NCBI GenBank assembly: GCA_934754425.1
Contig: CAKVIN010000013.1
Location: 4,530-68,529 of the forward strand
Length of the DNA: 64,000 nucleotides
Source of the DNA: an uncultured Candidatus Melainabacteria bacterium
Lineage (GTDB): Bacteria > Cyanobacteriota > Vampirovibrionia > Gastranaerophilales > Gastranaerophilaceae
Direction: 5' to 3'
The translations under genes were made by a program, and so were the position numbers. The notes under the pieces were generated by a model. It searched no databases and was not told the origin of the DNA. It saw only the letters and a program-made list of their open reading frames with translations. The number at the start of each line of letters is the position of its first letter. The first letter of the stretch is position 1. Below are positions 8,572 through 17,529 of this stretch, piece by piece.

Positions 8572-10521
8572 CTATTCGCCGCTGCAACCAAATGCGATTG
8601 TAACATGTTCTTTAGGGTTAATAGTTGAGATTTTATAACCTTTAGCATCAACCAAGTAGCCAACTTCGTCACCTGTTGCTTGTGCTAAACCAACAGTACC
8701 TGAGATTGCTGTTCTTGTTAAGTCAATTGGAGCCTTAACAGTGTCTTTTACTACGTCGCCCAAGCTTCTGCCGGCAGCCATAAATTGACCTTGGAAAGTT
8801 TCTCCTAAAGCAATACCTGTACCAGAAGCAACGTCTTCTAAAGCGTTACCTAAGTTAGACAACATACCGCCTGTTGTTCTGCCTACGATACCTAACATTT
8901 GACCACCCCAAGTAAGTGGAGCTGTAACAATTCTGGATACGATATTTGGAGTATTAGATTTGTTGATTTCTGCGTTAAGTATTTGTCTAGGTAATGTTGC
9001 TTTATGACCGCAGTGTTCTATTTCTGTGAACGCAAGTTTTAAAGCACCTTTTTGACAACCAGAAGGTCTGATTACTTCTACAACCTTACCATATACTTTA
9101 GAACCGCAAGGATATAGTTGACCATTGATTGTAACATCTTCTAATGTCTTAGCCGCAAATCTTTGACCTACGTGAGAAGATTTAGCTGTTACTTGATCCT
9201 TAAATTCTAACTGTAATGTTGGAATTTTAACGATTTCTTCGTTTTCAACGAATGCTTTTTTATCAACAGGACAAATTGGGCAATCATTGTTTGCAGTTAC
9301 AGGGTTTTTATCAATACCTGCTGCAACACGAATATTTTGTAACATTGCTGCTATATCAGCACGAGAAGCATCTTTGAATGGCGCAATTGTATTAGGATTT
9401 GGAGAATTATTTAAAGCACCTTTATCTAAAGCAATTGCTATAGGTATTTGAGCCCACTCAGGAACGGTATTACCGTCACAATATTTAGATAAGATTTCTT
9501 GTGCTTTACATTTATCCATTGTCGAACATTTAACTCCCTTAGATAAAGCGCAAAGAGCTTCGGCACGAGTTACGTTATGAGCCGGTTCGAATTTGCCGTT
9601 AGGATATCCTTTTAACAAATCTTGGTGAACAGCGGCCGTAATTGCAGAATTAGCCCAATGATTTGTCGGAACATCAGAGAACAATTTTTCCGGTGCACAA
9701 CTGTACATGTCTTTGTCTAAACCTTTAACCAACATAGTTGCAAATTCTGCACGAGTAATGTTACGTGAAGGCTTGAACAATCTGTCCGGATAACCTACTA
9801 CAATATCATTTGTAGCAAGTTTATCGATTTCGCAGGAAGCCCAGTATCCGTCAGGTACGTCCGGAAACATTTGCAAGCCTGCTGCAGCACCTGTCATGTT
9901 GTTAAATGGTGACAAATCAAAAGGAACTAATGTCTTTTTGATTGCTTGCATAGAATTTGCGGTACCCATTTGAATTGGACAGCCGTTTCCGTCCATTTTT
10001 GCTTCATCTCTAATAATTGGTGAGCCGTTGTGTCTTGGCATATCATTCAAACAAGGAATGTTTGAAGCTGCACCAGTAGTAGCTCCGTCTGTAGCAACAG
10101 TTGTACCCATTGTTCCTGCAGTAAGTTTGTTGATTTCTCTATTTACTGAGAAACCTTCTGCTTTGTAGATAGAATCTTTTTGTGTACCTACAAAATTGTT
10201 GTACCCGTAAACAGCGTTAGGATATGAATAAACTTGCTTCATATCTTCTTTTGCTAAATCTTTTACACCAGGGCACAAGGCGCATGAAGGAATCGGATCC
10301 GGTTCACATTGAGGAGCTGCTCCACAACCGCAGTCAGGTTGTGGCATTGCTTCACAAGGGCAAGCTGCACCTGTAACTTCCGGAATTTCTTCAATAGGAC
10401 AAGCTCCCTGAGTAACAACAGGACGCTCGTCACATGGGCACGCTGCCATTACCGTATTAAATGAACATGTTGCTATACCAACGGTAATTGCAGCCGCCAC
10501 AGTAAGTTTTCTAATCGTCAT
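8572..10521 (-). CDS. SLH-domain surface protein with Cys-rich N-terminus
   Basis: A 649-residue exported protein. Residues 1-26 form a Sec signal peptide ending NTVMA. A segment (residues 28-84) with ten cysteines in CPC, CGCG and similar clusters follows. Three S-layer homology domains lie at about 219-268, 281-330 and 344-398 (FPDVPDGYW, FSDVPTNHWA, each with TRAE). SLH domains anchor proteins to cell-wall polymer or peptidoglycan; in cyanobacteria they are also found in outer-membrane porins. The C-terminal 230 residues match nothing I recognise and show no clear beta-barrel. GGAGG 5 nt before the ATG and a good terminator suggest strong expression. Confidence 0.85.
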   Translation of the reverse strand: MTIRKLTVAAAITVGIATCSFNTVMAACPCDERPVVTQGACPIEEIPEVTGAACPCEAMPQPDCGCGAAPQCEPDPIPSCALCPGVKDLAKEDMKQVYSYPNAVYGYNNFVGTQKDSIYKAEGFSVNREINKLTAGTMGTTVATDGATTGAASNIPCLNDMPRHNGSPIIRDEAKMDGNGCPIQMGTANSMQAIKKTLVPFDLSPFNNMTGAAAGLQMFPDVPDGYWASCEIDKLATNDIVVGYPDRLFKPSRNITRAEFATMLVKGLDKDMYSCAPEKLFSDVPTNHWANSAITAAVHQDLLKGYPNGKFEPAHNVTRAEALCALSKGVKCSTMDKCKAQEILSKYCDGNTVPEWAQIPIAIALDKGALNNSPNPNTIAPFKDASRADIAAMLQNIRVAAGIDKNPVTANNDCPICPVDKKAFVENEEIVKIPTLQLEFKDQVTAKSSHVGQRFAAKTLEDVTINGQLYPCGSKVYGKVVEVIRPSGCQKGALKLAFTEIEHCGHKATLPRQILNAEINKSNTPNIVSRIVTAPLTWGGQMLGIVGRTTGGMLSNLGNALEDVASGTGIALGETFQGQFMAAGRSLGDVVKDTVKAPIDLTRTAISGTVGLAQATGDEVGYLVDAKGYKISTINPKEHVTIAFGCSGE

Positions 10522-10650
10522 TTTAACCTCCTTTTTGATAGGTAGAGTAGATGTTTGGTCTATTGATTCAGAAGCTTATGTCCATTATTTATTTAAGGAA
10601 TTTTATAGTTTCTAAATTCATTAGTATTTATCCAATTAGCATTTACCCCT

Positions 10651-10668
10651 TCCTGAGTTACCTCAAGA
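10651..10668 (-). promoter_or_regulatory. GTAA-loop hairpin upstream of the SLH gene
   Basis: TCTTGAG and CTCAGGA pair over 7 bp (one G-T) around a GTAA tetraloop, about 130 nt before the SLH start. The 288-bp gap (10522-10809) holds no gene; this hairpin is its clearest structure. It may lie in a long 5' leader. Confidence 0.4.
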
Positions 10669-10809
10669 AAACTAACTTCTAAATTATGGAATTTTTTGGA
10701 GATTAAAACATTACCTAAAAAGAGAATCCGATTGGGGAATTATGATATGGGTTAACAAGCGAATAAATGATAGGGAGAGGAATTGACGAAAAAATGAGTT
10801 TCAACATCA

Positions 10810-11430
10810 CTATTTACTTAATGATTTTGAAATAATTATATATAAATTAACCAATAAGAAGCCGAGGAACATTCCTGCAATTACATCGACCGGAAAATGA
10901 ACGCCGAGCCAAAGTCTTGATACACCGACCATAAATATCCAGCCGCCAAAAAGTATTGTTAAAAAATATCTCCAGAAATCAGATTTGGCATAATGTAACA
11001 CAAGATAAATTAATATCCCATAAAAACACATTGTTGTAGATGAATGTCCTGATGGAAAACTAAACCCCGGATATACACAAGGTCTTTCTCTACATACAAA
11101 ATTTTTGATTAAATCAGTTACCACAAAACTTGCTTGAGTAAAAAATACTAACAAGAAGGCTTTCATATATCTTTTTTCTGAAACAAGAACGCTCCCTGCT
11201 GCAATTTGTGGCCACAACATATTATAATCACGACCAAAAGATGAACAAAATTGTGGAATATAACTCGGATAAGGTGAAAGAGCAAGACGAATCGAATGCA
11301 AAACATTTCCGTCAAACTCCCTCAAGTTTGGCATATACAAAACCAAAACGGTTAACACTGTTACTACTATTAAAGAAATAATTACATAATTCCAATTAAG
11401 CGCCAAGCTATATTCTTTTTGACGTGCCAT
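10810..11430 (-). CDS. PAP2-family membrane phosphatase
   Basis: Integral membrane lipid phosphatase of the PAP2/undecaprenyl-diphosphatase superfamily, about 206 residues with five to six membrane spans. The three catalytic motifs are visible: KNFVCRERP (KX6RP type), PSGHSS, and SRLWLGVHFPVD (SRX5HX3D). The ATG at 11430 is preferred over one 7 codons earlier because AGGAAGG precedes it and it lies just past the upstream stop. The natural substrate (undecaprenyl diphosphate, phosphatidate or phosphatidylglycerophosphate) cannot be told from sequence. It is the last gene of a run that includes ftsH. Confidence 0.88.
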   Translation of the reverse strand: MARQKEYSLALNWNYVIISLIVVTVLTVLVLYMPNLREFDGNVLHSIRLALSPYPSYIPQFCSSFGRDYNMLWPQIAAGSVLVSEKRYMKAFLLVFFTQASFVVTDLIKNFVCRERPCVYPGFSFPSGHSSTTMCFYGILIYLVLHYAKSDFWRYFLTILFGGWIFMVGVSRLWLGVHFPVDVIAGMFLGFLLVNLYIIISKSLSK

Positions 11431-11440
11431 TTTGACCTTC

Positions 11441-11941
11441 CTATATTCCACCCTTTAGTCTTGAAACTACATTAAAAAATTTATTAAATACTGTCATAAC
11501 AAGCGGAGTTATTTCACTTACAAAAACTGCGAAGAAGAATAAAGCTGCAACGACTGCAACAAGTTTTTGGATATCAGAAAACATAAATACTTTATTGTTT
11601 CTAAAATCATCTATACCTTTGTATTCATCCGTAAAAGGTTTTACAGGAAGTTTTTCTTCAATACGTTCCAAAACATTTGCGTATTTAACCTTGATTAAAG
11701 TGTTATAAGAATCAACATTCATCCACCAAAGCGTACAAACGGCAGTGCCCATAAGAGAAAACACAAGTGTTGCCGAAATTTTATTTAGAAAAACTACATT
11801 TCCTGTATAAATCAAAGCAATCAAAAGAACAAAAATTGATGCCATATAAAATCTATTTGTATTAAAATTTCTATCAATAAAATTCTCTTTTTGCTCAGAA
11901 TACATTTTGTATTCTCTAAATATTAGCTCATCTCTATCCAT
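11441..11941 (-). CDS. Small membrane protein, resembles RipA-type octameric family
   Basis: A 166-residue protein with an N-terminal soluble helix, paired spans at about residues 32-50 and 56-74, a W-W motif followed by a soluble segment (SYNTLIKVKYANVLERIEEKLP), and a last span near 125-147. This layout resembles the small octameric RipA-like membrane proteins as I remember them; the role of that family is poorly defined. It sits between ftsH and the PAP2 phosphatase with short gaps, so all three probably share a transcript. The family call is moderate. Confidence 0.6.
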   Translation of the reverse strand: MDRDELIFREYKMYSEQKENFIDRNFNTNRFYMASIFVLLIALIYTGNVVFLNKISATLVFSLMGTAVCTLWWMNVDSYNTLIKVKYANVLERIEEKLPVKPFTDEYKGIDDFRNNKVFMFSDIQKLVAVVAALFFFAVFVSEITPLVMTVFNKFFNVVSRLKGGI

Positions 11942-11971
11942 TCTCTATTTGTCCTTTCGTGATTTTTAAAT

Positions 11972-13846
11972 TTATGCTTGTTCTCTTCTTTCTCTTACTT
12001 CATTCATCAAACTTTCAAATTCTTTTTCATCAAGTGTTTCTTTTTCAAGAAGAGTTTTTGCAATGTGTTCTAACATATCTCTGTTGTCACTTAATAGTTG
12101 CATTGCATGGTCATACTGTTTATCAACAATCTTTTTAACTTCTTTATCAATATCAGCAGCAATTTCTTCTGAGAAATCTCTTGTATTGCCAAAATTTCTG
12201 CCCATAAAAATATGTTCTTGTTCTTTGCCGTAAGCAAGATTACCCATTTTTTCACTCATACCGTAAGTTGTAACCATACTTCTTGCTAAATTAGAAACTT
12301 TTTCCAAGTCATTTGAAGCACCTGTTGTAATGTTGTCTTTTCCGTAAACAAGTTCTTCTGCAACTCTTCCGCCTAAAATCATTGCGATTCTATCAAGCAA
12401 TTGGTTTTTACGCATAGTTAAATGGTCTTTTTCAGGAAGTGTAAGAGTTATACCTAAAGCCATACCTCTTGGAATGATTGAAACTTTGTGAAGAGGGTCG
12501 CAGTCTTTAAGGAGTTTTGCAAGAAGTGCGTGTCCAACTTCGTGGTAAGCTGTATTTTCTTTTTCCTCATCAGAAATAATTCGGCTTTTCTTTTCTGGGC
12601 CAGCCATAACTTTATCAATAGCTTCTTCTAAATTAGGCATTTCAATCTCAGATTTATCTTGTCTTGCAGCCAACAAAGCAGCTTCGTTTAATAAATTCTG
12701 CAAATCAGCACCTGTAAACCCTGGAGTACGTTTTGCCAATACTTTCAAATCTACTTCCTTAGCTAGAGGTTTATTTTTAGCGTGAACATTCAAAATCTGC
12801 TCTCTACCTAACACATCCGGCTTATTGATAACAATTTGTCTATCAAATCTTCCCGGACGCAATAAAGCATTATCTAAAATGTCAGGTCTGTTTGTTGCAG
12901 CTAGGATAATAATATTAGTATTTTCGTCAAAACCATCCATCTCAACAAGTAATTGGTTAAGAGTTTGCTCTCTTTCGTCGTGTCCACCGCCCATGCCGGC
13001 ACCTCTTTGACGACCAACAGCATCAATTTCATCAATAAACACAATACAAGGTTGATGTTTTTTTGCTTGTTCAAACAAATCTCTAACACGAGAAGCACCT
13101 ACACCGACAAACATTTCAACGAAATCAGAACCGCTGATTGAGAAGAACGGAACACCTGCTTCTCCGGCAACAGCTTTTGCCATCAAAGTTTTACCTGTAC
13201 CAGGAGAACCTACTAATAAAACTCCTTTAGGAATTTTTGCGCCCAATTTTACGTATTTGTCAGAATGCTTAAGGAAATCAACGATTTCTTCAAGTTCTTT
13301 TTTCTCTTCATCAATACCTGCAACATCAGCAAATGTTGTTTTAACTTTATTATCCATAAGCATTTTTGCACGACTTTTGCCAAATGACATAGCTTGTGCT
13401 CCGCCTGCTTGGATTGATTTTATGATAAGCATAATAAAACCAAGTACTAACATTATAGTCAAGAAAGACGAACCTATGCCAAACATAGAACCTGATTCAT
13501 TAACCTTTTTTGCGTTTATTTCAACATTATTATTTTCTAACTTATTAAGAATGTCTGAATTTTCAGGCAAAACAACTTTGTATTGAAGTCTGGGAGCAGC
13601 AGGAATATCACCAAAAAGCGGACTTGTAGCTGATTTTTTTTCTGCAGGTTGTTTTATAGGAACTGCTATCAAAGAATCTTTTCCTAAATCAACATTTTTA
13701 ATCTCTTTATTTTCCACTTTCTGTAAAAAATTTGTATATGATAATTCTTCCGTGCTGGAAGTCGGGCCGGCAAATAACATTGATACAAATGCCAAAACCA
13801 TTATTCCTAATAGAATATACATACCAACTGATTGATTTTTCTTCAT
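11972..13846 (-). CDS. ftsH: ATP-dependent zinc metalloprotease FtsH
   Basis: Membrane-anchored AAA+ protease that degrades misfolded or regulated membrane proteins. 624 residues: first span near 9-27, a periplasmic stretch, second span near 127-147. The AAA domain has Walker A GSPGTGKT (213-220), Walker B CIVFIDEID, and the second region of homology ATNRPDILD...RPGRFDR. The protease zinc site HEVGH is at 435-439. GGGAG precedes the ATG, and a TATAAT box lies about 30 nt upstream. All catalytic residues are intact. Confidence 0.98.
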   Translation of the reverse strand: MKKNQSVGMYILLGIMVLAFVSMLFAGPTSSTEELSYTNFLQKVENKEIKNVDLGKDSLIAVPIKQPAEKKSATSPLFGDIPAAPRLQYKVVLPENSDILNKLENNNVEINAKKVNESGSMFGIGSSFLTIMLVLGFIMLIIKSIQAGGAQAMSFGKSRAKMLMDNKVKTTFADVAGIDEEKKELEEIVDFLKHSDKYVKLGAKIPKGVLLVGSPGTGKTLMAKAVAGEAGVPFFSISGSDFVEMFVGVGASRVRDLFEQAKKHQPCIVFIDEIDAVGRQRGAGMGGGHDEREQTLNQLLVEMDGFDENTNIIILAATNRPDILDNALLRPGRFDRQIVINKPDVLGREQILNVHAKNKPLAKEVDLKVLAKRTPGFTGADLQNLLNEAALLAARQDKSEIEMPNLEEAIDKVMAGPEKKSRIISDEEKENTAYHEVGHALLAKLLKDCDPLHKVSIIPRGMALGITLTLPEKDHLTMRKNQLLDRIAMILGGRVAEELVYGKDNITTGASNDLEKVSNLARSMVTTYGMSEKMGNLAYGKEQEHIFMGRNFGNTRDFSEEIAADIDKEVKKIVDKQYDHAMQLLSDNRDMLEHIAKTLLEKETLDEKEFESLMNEVRERREQA

Positions 13847-13949
13847 ATGCTAAAACTCCCTTTATAATCTGTTGGCATTATAGCATAAAAAATCTTTAGG
13901 GGCTGTATAAATAGAAAATAATTAATTGATTTATTACAAGTTAAAATTT

Positions 13950-14282
13950 TTACTTCCAATGCGGCTTAAAATTATTAATATCATCTAAAGTTTGAGCAAA
14001 ATCACCATTAAATTTCAATGCTCTATCATCAATGATAATACTAGCGTACGGACTTTTATGATTTGTAATATTTTTGATATATTTATCCAAATTATTTTGA
14101 ACAAGCCAAGCTTGAGTGAGCGCTTTATCTCTAGCCGTGAAAATTTCTATATTATAATCTTTTGATACTTTTTCTAAAAAATCTTTTACACCATCTCGTG
14201 GCGGAGCAATTTCTATTTCGCTATAATTACCTTCATAAGTGTTTAAAACTCCATCCAAATCTATTAACAAAGTTTTAGGCAT
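13950..14282 (-). CDS. Small HAD-like hydrolase
   Basis: About 110 residues. Starts with the HAD motif I signature LLIDLDGVLNTYEG, followed by motif II-like IEIFTARDK and a motif IV-like IIIDDRAL. There is no obvious cap domain. The ATG at 14282 is chosen because AGGAG lies 9 nt upstream; a start 32 codons earlier would overlap the divergent XRE gene. Probable small-molecule phosphatase with both motif I aspartates present; substrate unknown. It lies upstream of ftsH on the same strand. Confidence 0.7.
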   Translation of the reverse strand: MPKTLLIDLDGVLNTYEGNYSEIEIAPPRDGVKDFLEKVSKDYNIEIFTARDKALTQAWLVQNNLDKYIKNITNHKSPYASIIIDDRALKFNGDFAQTLDDINNFKPHWK

Positions 14283-14302
14283 AAAAGAATACTCCTGTTT
14301 AG

Positions 14303-14316
14303 TTCCGACTTCGGAA
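14303..14316. promoter_or_regulatory. Palindrome between divergent HAD and XRE genes
   Basis: TTCCGA-CT-TCGGAA is a perfect palindrome in the 69-bp gap between the divergent genes. It is a plausible operator for the adjacent XRE-family regulator (inference). Confidence 0.45.
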
Positions 14317-14351
14317 ACATTTTTACAAATAATAGCACTATCATTAAGTTT

Positions 14352-14621
14352 ATGCAAGAATATGACAAAATTATCCAAAAAGCTATAGGGCAGGTGCTCT
14401 ATAAAGTTAGAAAAAGCAAAAAACTTAAGTTTACAATTTTTTGCTATGAAAATGATATTCCAAAAACCACATTATATATGATTGAAAAAGGCAAAAACAA
14501 AGCTTATGCCACCAGTTTATGTAAAATTATTTCTGCTTTAGGATTGAGTTTTGAAGAATTTGGTGCACTTTTAGACAAAGAATTGCCTGAAAATTTTTCT
14601 GGTGAAAATAATTTAGAATAA
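14352..14621 (+). CDS. XRE-family helix-turn-helix regulator
   Basis: An 89-residue single-domain DNA-binding protein of the Cro/CI (XRE) type. The helix-turn-helix lies at about residues 28-60 (CYENDIPKTTLYMIEKGKNK), followed by the usual ISALGLSFEEF helix. No ligand domain is present. It is divergent from a small HAD gene, with a palindrome in the shared gap, which suggests autoregulation. No clear Shine-Dalgarno is seen before the ATG, so the start is moderately sure. It could be an antitoxin-like repressor, but no toxin partner is adjacent. Confidence 0.75.
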   Translation: MQEYDKIIQKAIGQVLYKVRKSKKLKFTIFCYENDIPKTTLYMIEKGKNKAYATSLCKIISALGLSFEEFGALLDKELPENFSGENNLE

Positions 14622-14630
14622 AATAGCTTA

Positions 14631-14778
14631 CCTACTCATCCGAACGTATGAGATTTGATACAAAAAACTAAAGAAATTGAGAATAATACCGATAAGGGTA
14701 ATATGGAAAACCGCAATGGTTTTTCATACCTCCTCCCCAAGTCTGGTAGCCGTTCTCAATAGAAAACGGCTTTTTTTT
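14631..14778 (+). ncRNA. Candidate small RNA with C-rich linker and strong terminator
   Basis: About 148 nt with no ORF. A TAAAAT box (14619-14624) overlaps the XRE stop. Then come a CTCAT/ATGAG hairpin, ATTGAGAA (14676-14683), a near-perfect stem ATGGAAAACC...GGTTTTTCAT (14703-14727), an unpaired CCTCCTCCCC (14729-14738), and a terminator GCCGTT/AACGGC followed by eight T (14749-14778). ATTGAGAA is exactly complementary to TTCTCAAT (14753-14760), which overlaps the terminator arm. It could be a free sRNA with an anti-Shine-Dalgarno seed, a 6S-like RNA, or simply the XRE 3' UTR. Confidence 0.5.
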
Positions 14779-15694
14779 ATGCCATAGCTTCAAATTTATC
14801 AACTAATCCGCCTACTGCACCAGTCCAAGAACTATTTAATCCCTTTTTATCTTGAGGATCACTTACCGGACAATACTTCTTTTGAACTTGCGCTACTGTA
14901 ACGAGCCCTTTATCTACATAATTTTGTTTTAAAAGCCTTGCCAAGTCCATAATACAATCATCTACAGATGCAAATGTTTTAAAACCATTACCTTTACGTA
15001 TTCCACCTATATTATTCTTTGTTTTTGCCAAATTACTTGTTCCATATCCGGTTTCATGAATTGCAATAGAAGCTAAAACAGCAGCATTAATACCATATTT
15101 TTCCTGTGCATTTAAAAATACTTGTCCTTTATTTTTAAGAACACCATCTTTTTTATTAAGCTGTTTGTTTAATTGCTCTGCAGTACCATTATATTTTTCG
15201 GTTAATTTTTTATTAGCACCACTTCCTGACTTTTCATATTTTTTTGCACTTTTACCAATTCTTTCTTCCTCTTTTGTACCTATATTTTCTTGCGATGTAA
15301 TTAACTGTGGAACTGTAAAATTAAATTTAAAATTGCTTGGCGCAGAAGATGTATTAAATAATTGTTTCCCAAAATTCACATTAGGAGCACCTACATTATA
15401 ATTAAACAGCGGCGCACCGGCAGCTGGTGACAATGGAGTATTTGCCATATTTGCCATCACATCAGGGACCATAAACAAATTCATATGAGGCGAAAAAGGA
15501 GTTGTACAACAGCCCGTATACGGCGTAAACGAATTGCACGCATTAAAAAACATCGGCTGAGGCGCAAAACAGCTTCCAAAACTTCCAAACCCACCAAAAC
15601 TTCCCATACCTGCGCTAAAAAACGGATTGCTATTGTTTAGCATTCCGAACATAAAACCATTAGTAAAATTGTTCCAAAAATTAGTTGCGCTCAT
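14777..15694 (-). CDS. Glucosaminidase-domain protein (peptidoglycan hydrolase-like)
   Basis: 305 residues. The C-terminal half (about 185-300) is a glucosaminidase domain of the LytG/FlgJ type, which cleaves the glycan backbone: LASIAIHETGYGTSNLAKTK carries the catalytic Glu, and KNNIGGIRKG follows. The N-terminal 120 residues are rich in Gly, Phe, Asn and Pro (FGGFGSFGSCF) and have no standard Sec signal peptide, so the export route is unclear. AGGA lies 9 nt before the ATG. Upstream is the shared AAAAAGGCAATT element. Its partner may be the cell wall or flagellar/secretion machinery; this is not decided by context. Confidence 0.75.
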   Translation of the reverse strand: MSATNFWNNFTNGFMFGMLNNSNPFFSAGMGSFGGFGSFGSCFAPQPMFFNACNSFTPYTGCCTTPFSPHMNLFMVPDVMANMANTPLSPAAGAPLFNYNVGAPNVNFGKQLFNTSSAPSNFKFNFTVPQLITSQENIGTKEEERIGKSAKKYEKSGSGANKKLTEKYNGTAEQLNKQLNKKDGVLKNKGQVFLNAQEKYGINAAVLASIAIHETGYGTSNLAKTKNNIGGIRKGNGFKTFASVDDCIMDLARLLKQNYVDKGLVTVAQVQKKYCPVSDPQDKKGLNSSWTGAVGGLVDKFEAMA

Positions 15695-15729
15695 AATTAG
15701 ATATCCTAATAATATAAAGTAGTTTTTTA

Positions 15730-15747
15730 ATGAAAAATTGCCTTTTT
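15730..15747 (-). promoter_or_regulatory. AAAAAGGCAATT upstream element, copy 1
   Basis: On the minus strand AAAAAGGCAATTTTTCAT is followed about 10 nt later by ACTTTATATTATTAGGATATC and then the glucosaminidase gene. The 18-base core is identical to the one at 40179-40196, and the downstream ACTTTATAT...TAGGATATC is shared too. Probably a promoter or activator-binding element. Confidence 0.5.
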
Positions 15748-15876
15748 GTTACATAATATAAACAAAATTAGTTCAGAAAATGAATAAATAAGAAATTTTC
15801 TACATTCAAACCACTAATCTTATACGTAGATAAATCCTTATTGCTTATGCTAGAATATAGAAAAAAGGCTGGTATT

Positions 15877-17529
15877 ATGAGAAGTGATAATATTAAATCA
15901 GGGATTGCAAGAACGCCACACAGAAGTTTATTGATGGCTACAGGGGTTTCTAAGAAAAATATGAAAGCACCTTTTATTGGAATTGCGAGTTCTTTTTCGG
16001 ATTTAGTCCCAGGACATATCGGAATGCGTGATTTGGAACGTCAAATTGAAAAAGGTATTCATTCTGCCGGTGGTCAAGCGTTTATCTTTGGAGTTCCTGC
16101 TGTTTGTGATGGAATAGCAATGGGGCATTCCGGCATGCAATACTCACTACCTTCTCGTGATTTGATTGCGGATTGCGTAGAAACTGTTGCAAACGCTCAC
16201 CAGCTGGATGGCTTAGTTTTACTTTCAAATTGCGATAAAATCACCCCTGGAATGTTGATAGCAGCCGCTAGAATAAACATTCCATCCATAATTGTTACAG
16301 CTGGGCCTATGTTAGATGGAGAAAGTCATTGCGAAAAATTAACAATGATAAAAGGTGCTTTTGAAGCGATTGGTAAATTTAGAAATGGTGAAATAACAGA
16401 AGAACGACTGTTAGAACTTGAAGAAGCTTCTTGTCCATCTGCAGGTGCTTGTCAAGGTTTATATACCGCAAACACTATGGCTTGTCTTACAGAAGCTATG
16501 GGAATGAGTTTACCATATTGCGCAACTGCTGCGGCTGTTTCTTCAGAAAAACGAAGAATTGCATTTGAAAGTGGCATGCAAATTGTTGATTGGGTAAATC
16601 GTAATATTAAACCACTTGATATTTTAACTCGTGATACATTAAGAAATGCGATTATAGTTGACTTAGCAATGGGCGGTTCTACAAACTCATTTTTGCATAT
16701 TCTGGCTTTGTCAAATGCTGTAAAAAATTCTCTTGCAGAAGATAAAAATCAAGAAGAATTAGTATCATTAAAGGATTTTGAAGAACTTTCGCATAAAATC
16801 CATCAGTTTGTAAAACTCGAACCATCTTCAAATATAACAATGACAACATTCCATCATGCCGGCGGAATTCCTGCTGTTGTTAATGAATTAGCCAAAAGTG
16901 TTCTTGAATATAAAAACAAAGAATGCAAAGAAGTTTATACAGACCGTTCAGTTATTCACAAATATTCAGAACCGTTTACTACAAAACCGGGGCTTGGCAT
17001 TTTGTATGGAAACATTGCACCCGAAGGTTCTGTGATAAAAATTTCAGCAGTAGATGAAAGTTGTTATGAATTTGTTGGTAAAGCTAAAACTTTTGATTCA
17101 GAAGAAGATGCAATGCGAGCATTAGAAAATGATGAAATAAAAGAAGGTGACGTTATTGTAATTCGTTACGAAGGTCCAAAAGGTGGCCCAGGTATGAGAG
17201 AAATGCTTGCGCCAACATCACTTCTGGTAGGAAAAGGTTTAGGGACGAAAGCTGCTTTAATTACAGACGGACGTTTTTCCGGTGGTACAAGAGGTATTTG
17301 TGTAGGACATATTTGTCCGGAAGCTGCAAATGGCGGAGTAATTGCTTTAATAAAAAATGGTGATACAATCAAAATTGATATAAATAAGCGAACGCTTGAT
17401 TTAATGGTATCAGAAGAAGAACTTGAATTGCGCAAAAAAGATTTGAAACCGTTTGTAAGTAAAGCGAAGGGATATTTAGGTAAATATTCAAGAACTGTTC
17501 AGGATGCGAGCCACGGAGCAATTGTTTAA
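15877..17529 (+). CDS. ilvD: Dihydroxy-acid dehydratase
   Basis: Dehydrates 2,3-dihydroxy-acids in valine, isoleucine and (via 2-ketoisovalerate) pantothenate synthesis. About 550 residues with the Fe-S cluster motifs SNCDKITPGM and CPSAGACQGLYTANTM, plus GPKGGPGMREM and the C-terminal TDGRFSGGTRG. The ATG at 15877 is preferred; a TTG 36 nt upstream would lie within the promoter (TAGAAT box). The next gene starts immediately after its stop, so the two are in one operon. All cluster cysteines are present. Confidence 0.97.
   Translation: MRSDNIKSGIARTPHRSLLMATGVSKKNMKAPFIGIASSFSDLVPGHIGMRDLERQIEKGIHSAGGQAFIFGVPAVCDGIAMGHSGMQYSLPSRDLIADCVETVANAHQLDGLVLLSNCDKITPGMLIAAARINIPSIIVTAGPMLDGESHCEKLTMIKGAFEAIGKFRNGEITEERLLELEEASCPSAGACQGLYTANTMACLTEAMGMSLPYCATAAAVSSEKRRIAFESGMQIVDWVNRNIKPLDILTRDTLRNAIIVDLAMGGSTNSFLHILALSNAVKNSLAEDKNQEELVSLKDFEELSHKIHQFVKLEPSSNITMTTFHHAGGIPAVVNELAKSVLEYKNKECKEVYTDRSVIHKYSEPFTTKPGLGILYGNIAPEGSVIKISAVDESCYEFVGKAKTFDSEEDAMRALENDEIKEGDVIVIRYEGPKGGPGMREMLAPTSLLVGKGLGTKAALITDGRFSGGTRGICVGHICPEAANGGVIALIKNGDTIKIDINKRTLDLMVSEEELELRKKDLKPFVSKAKGYLGKYSRTVQDASHGAIV

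Noticed and set aside
13257..13586. 109-codon plus-strand ORF opposite ftsH
   Set aside because: Antisense shadow of a universally conserved gene.
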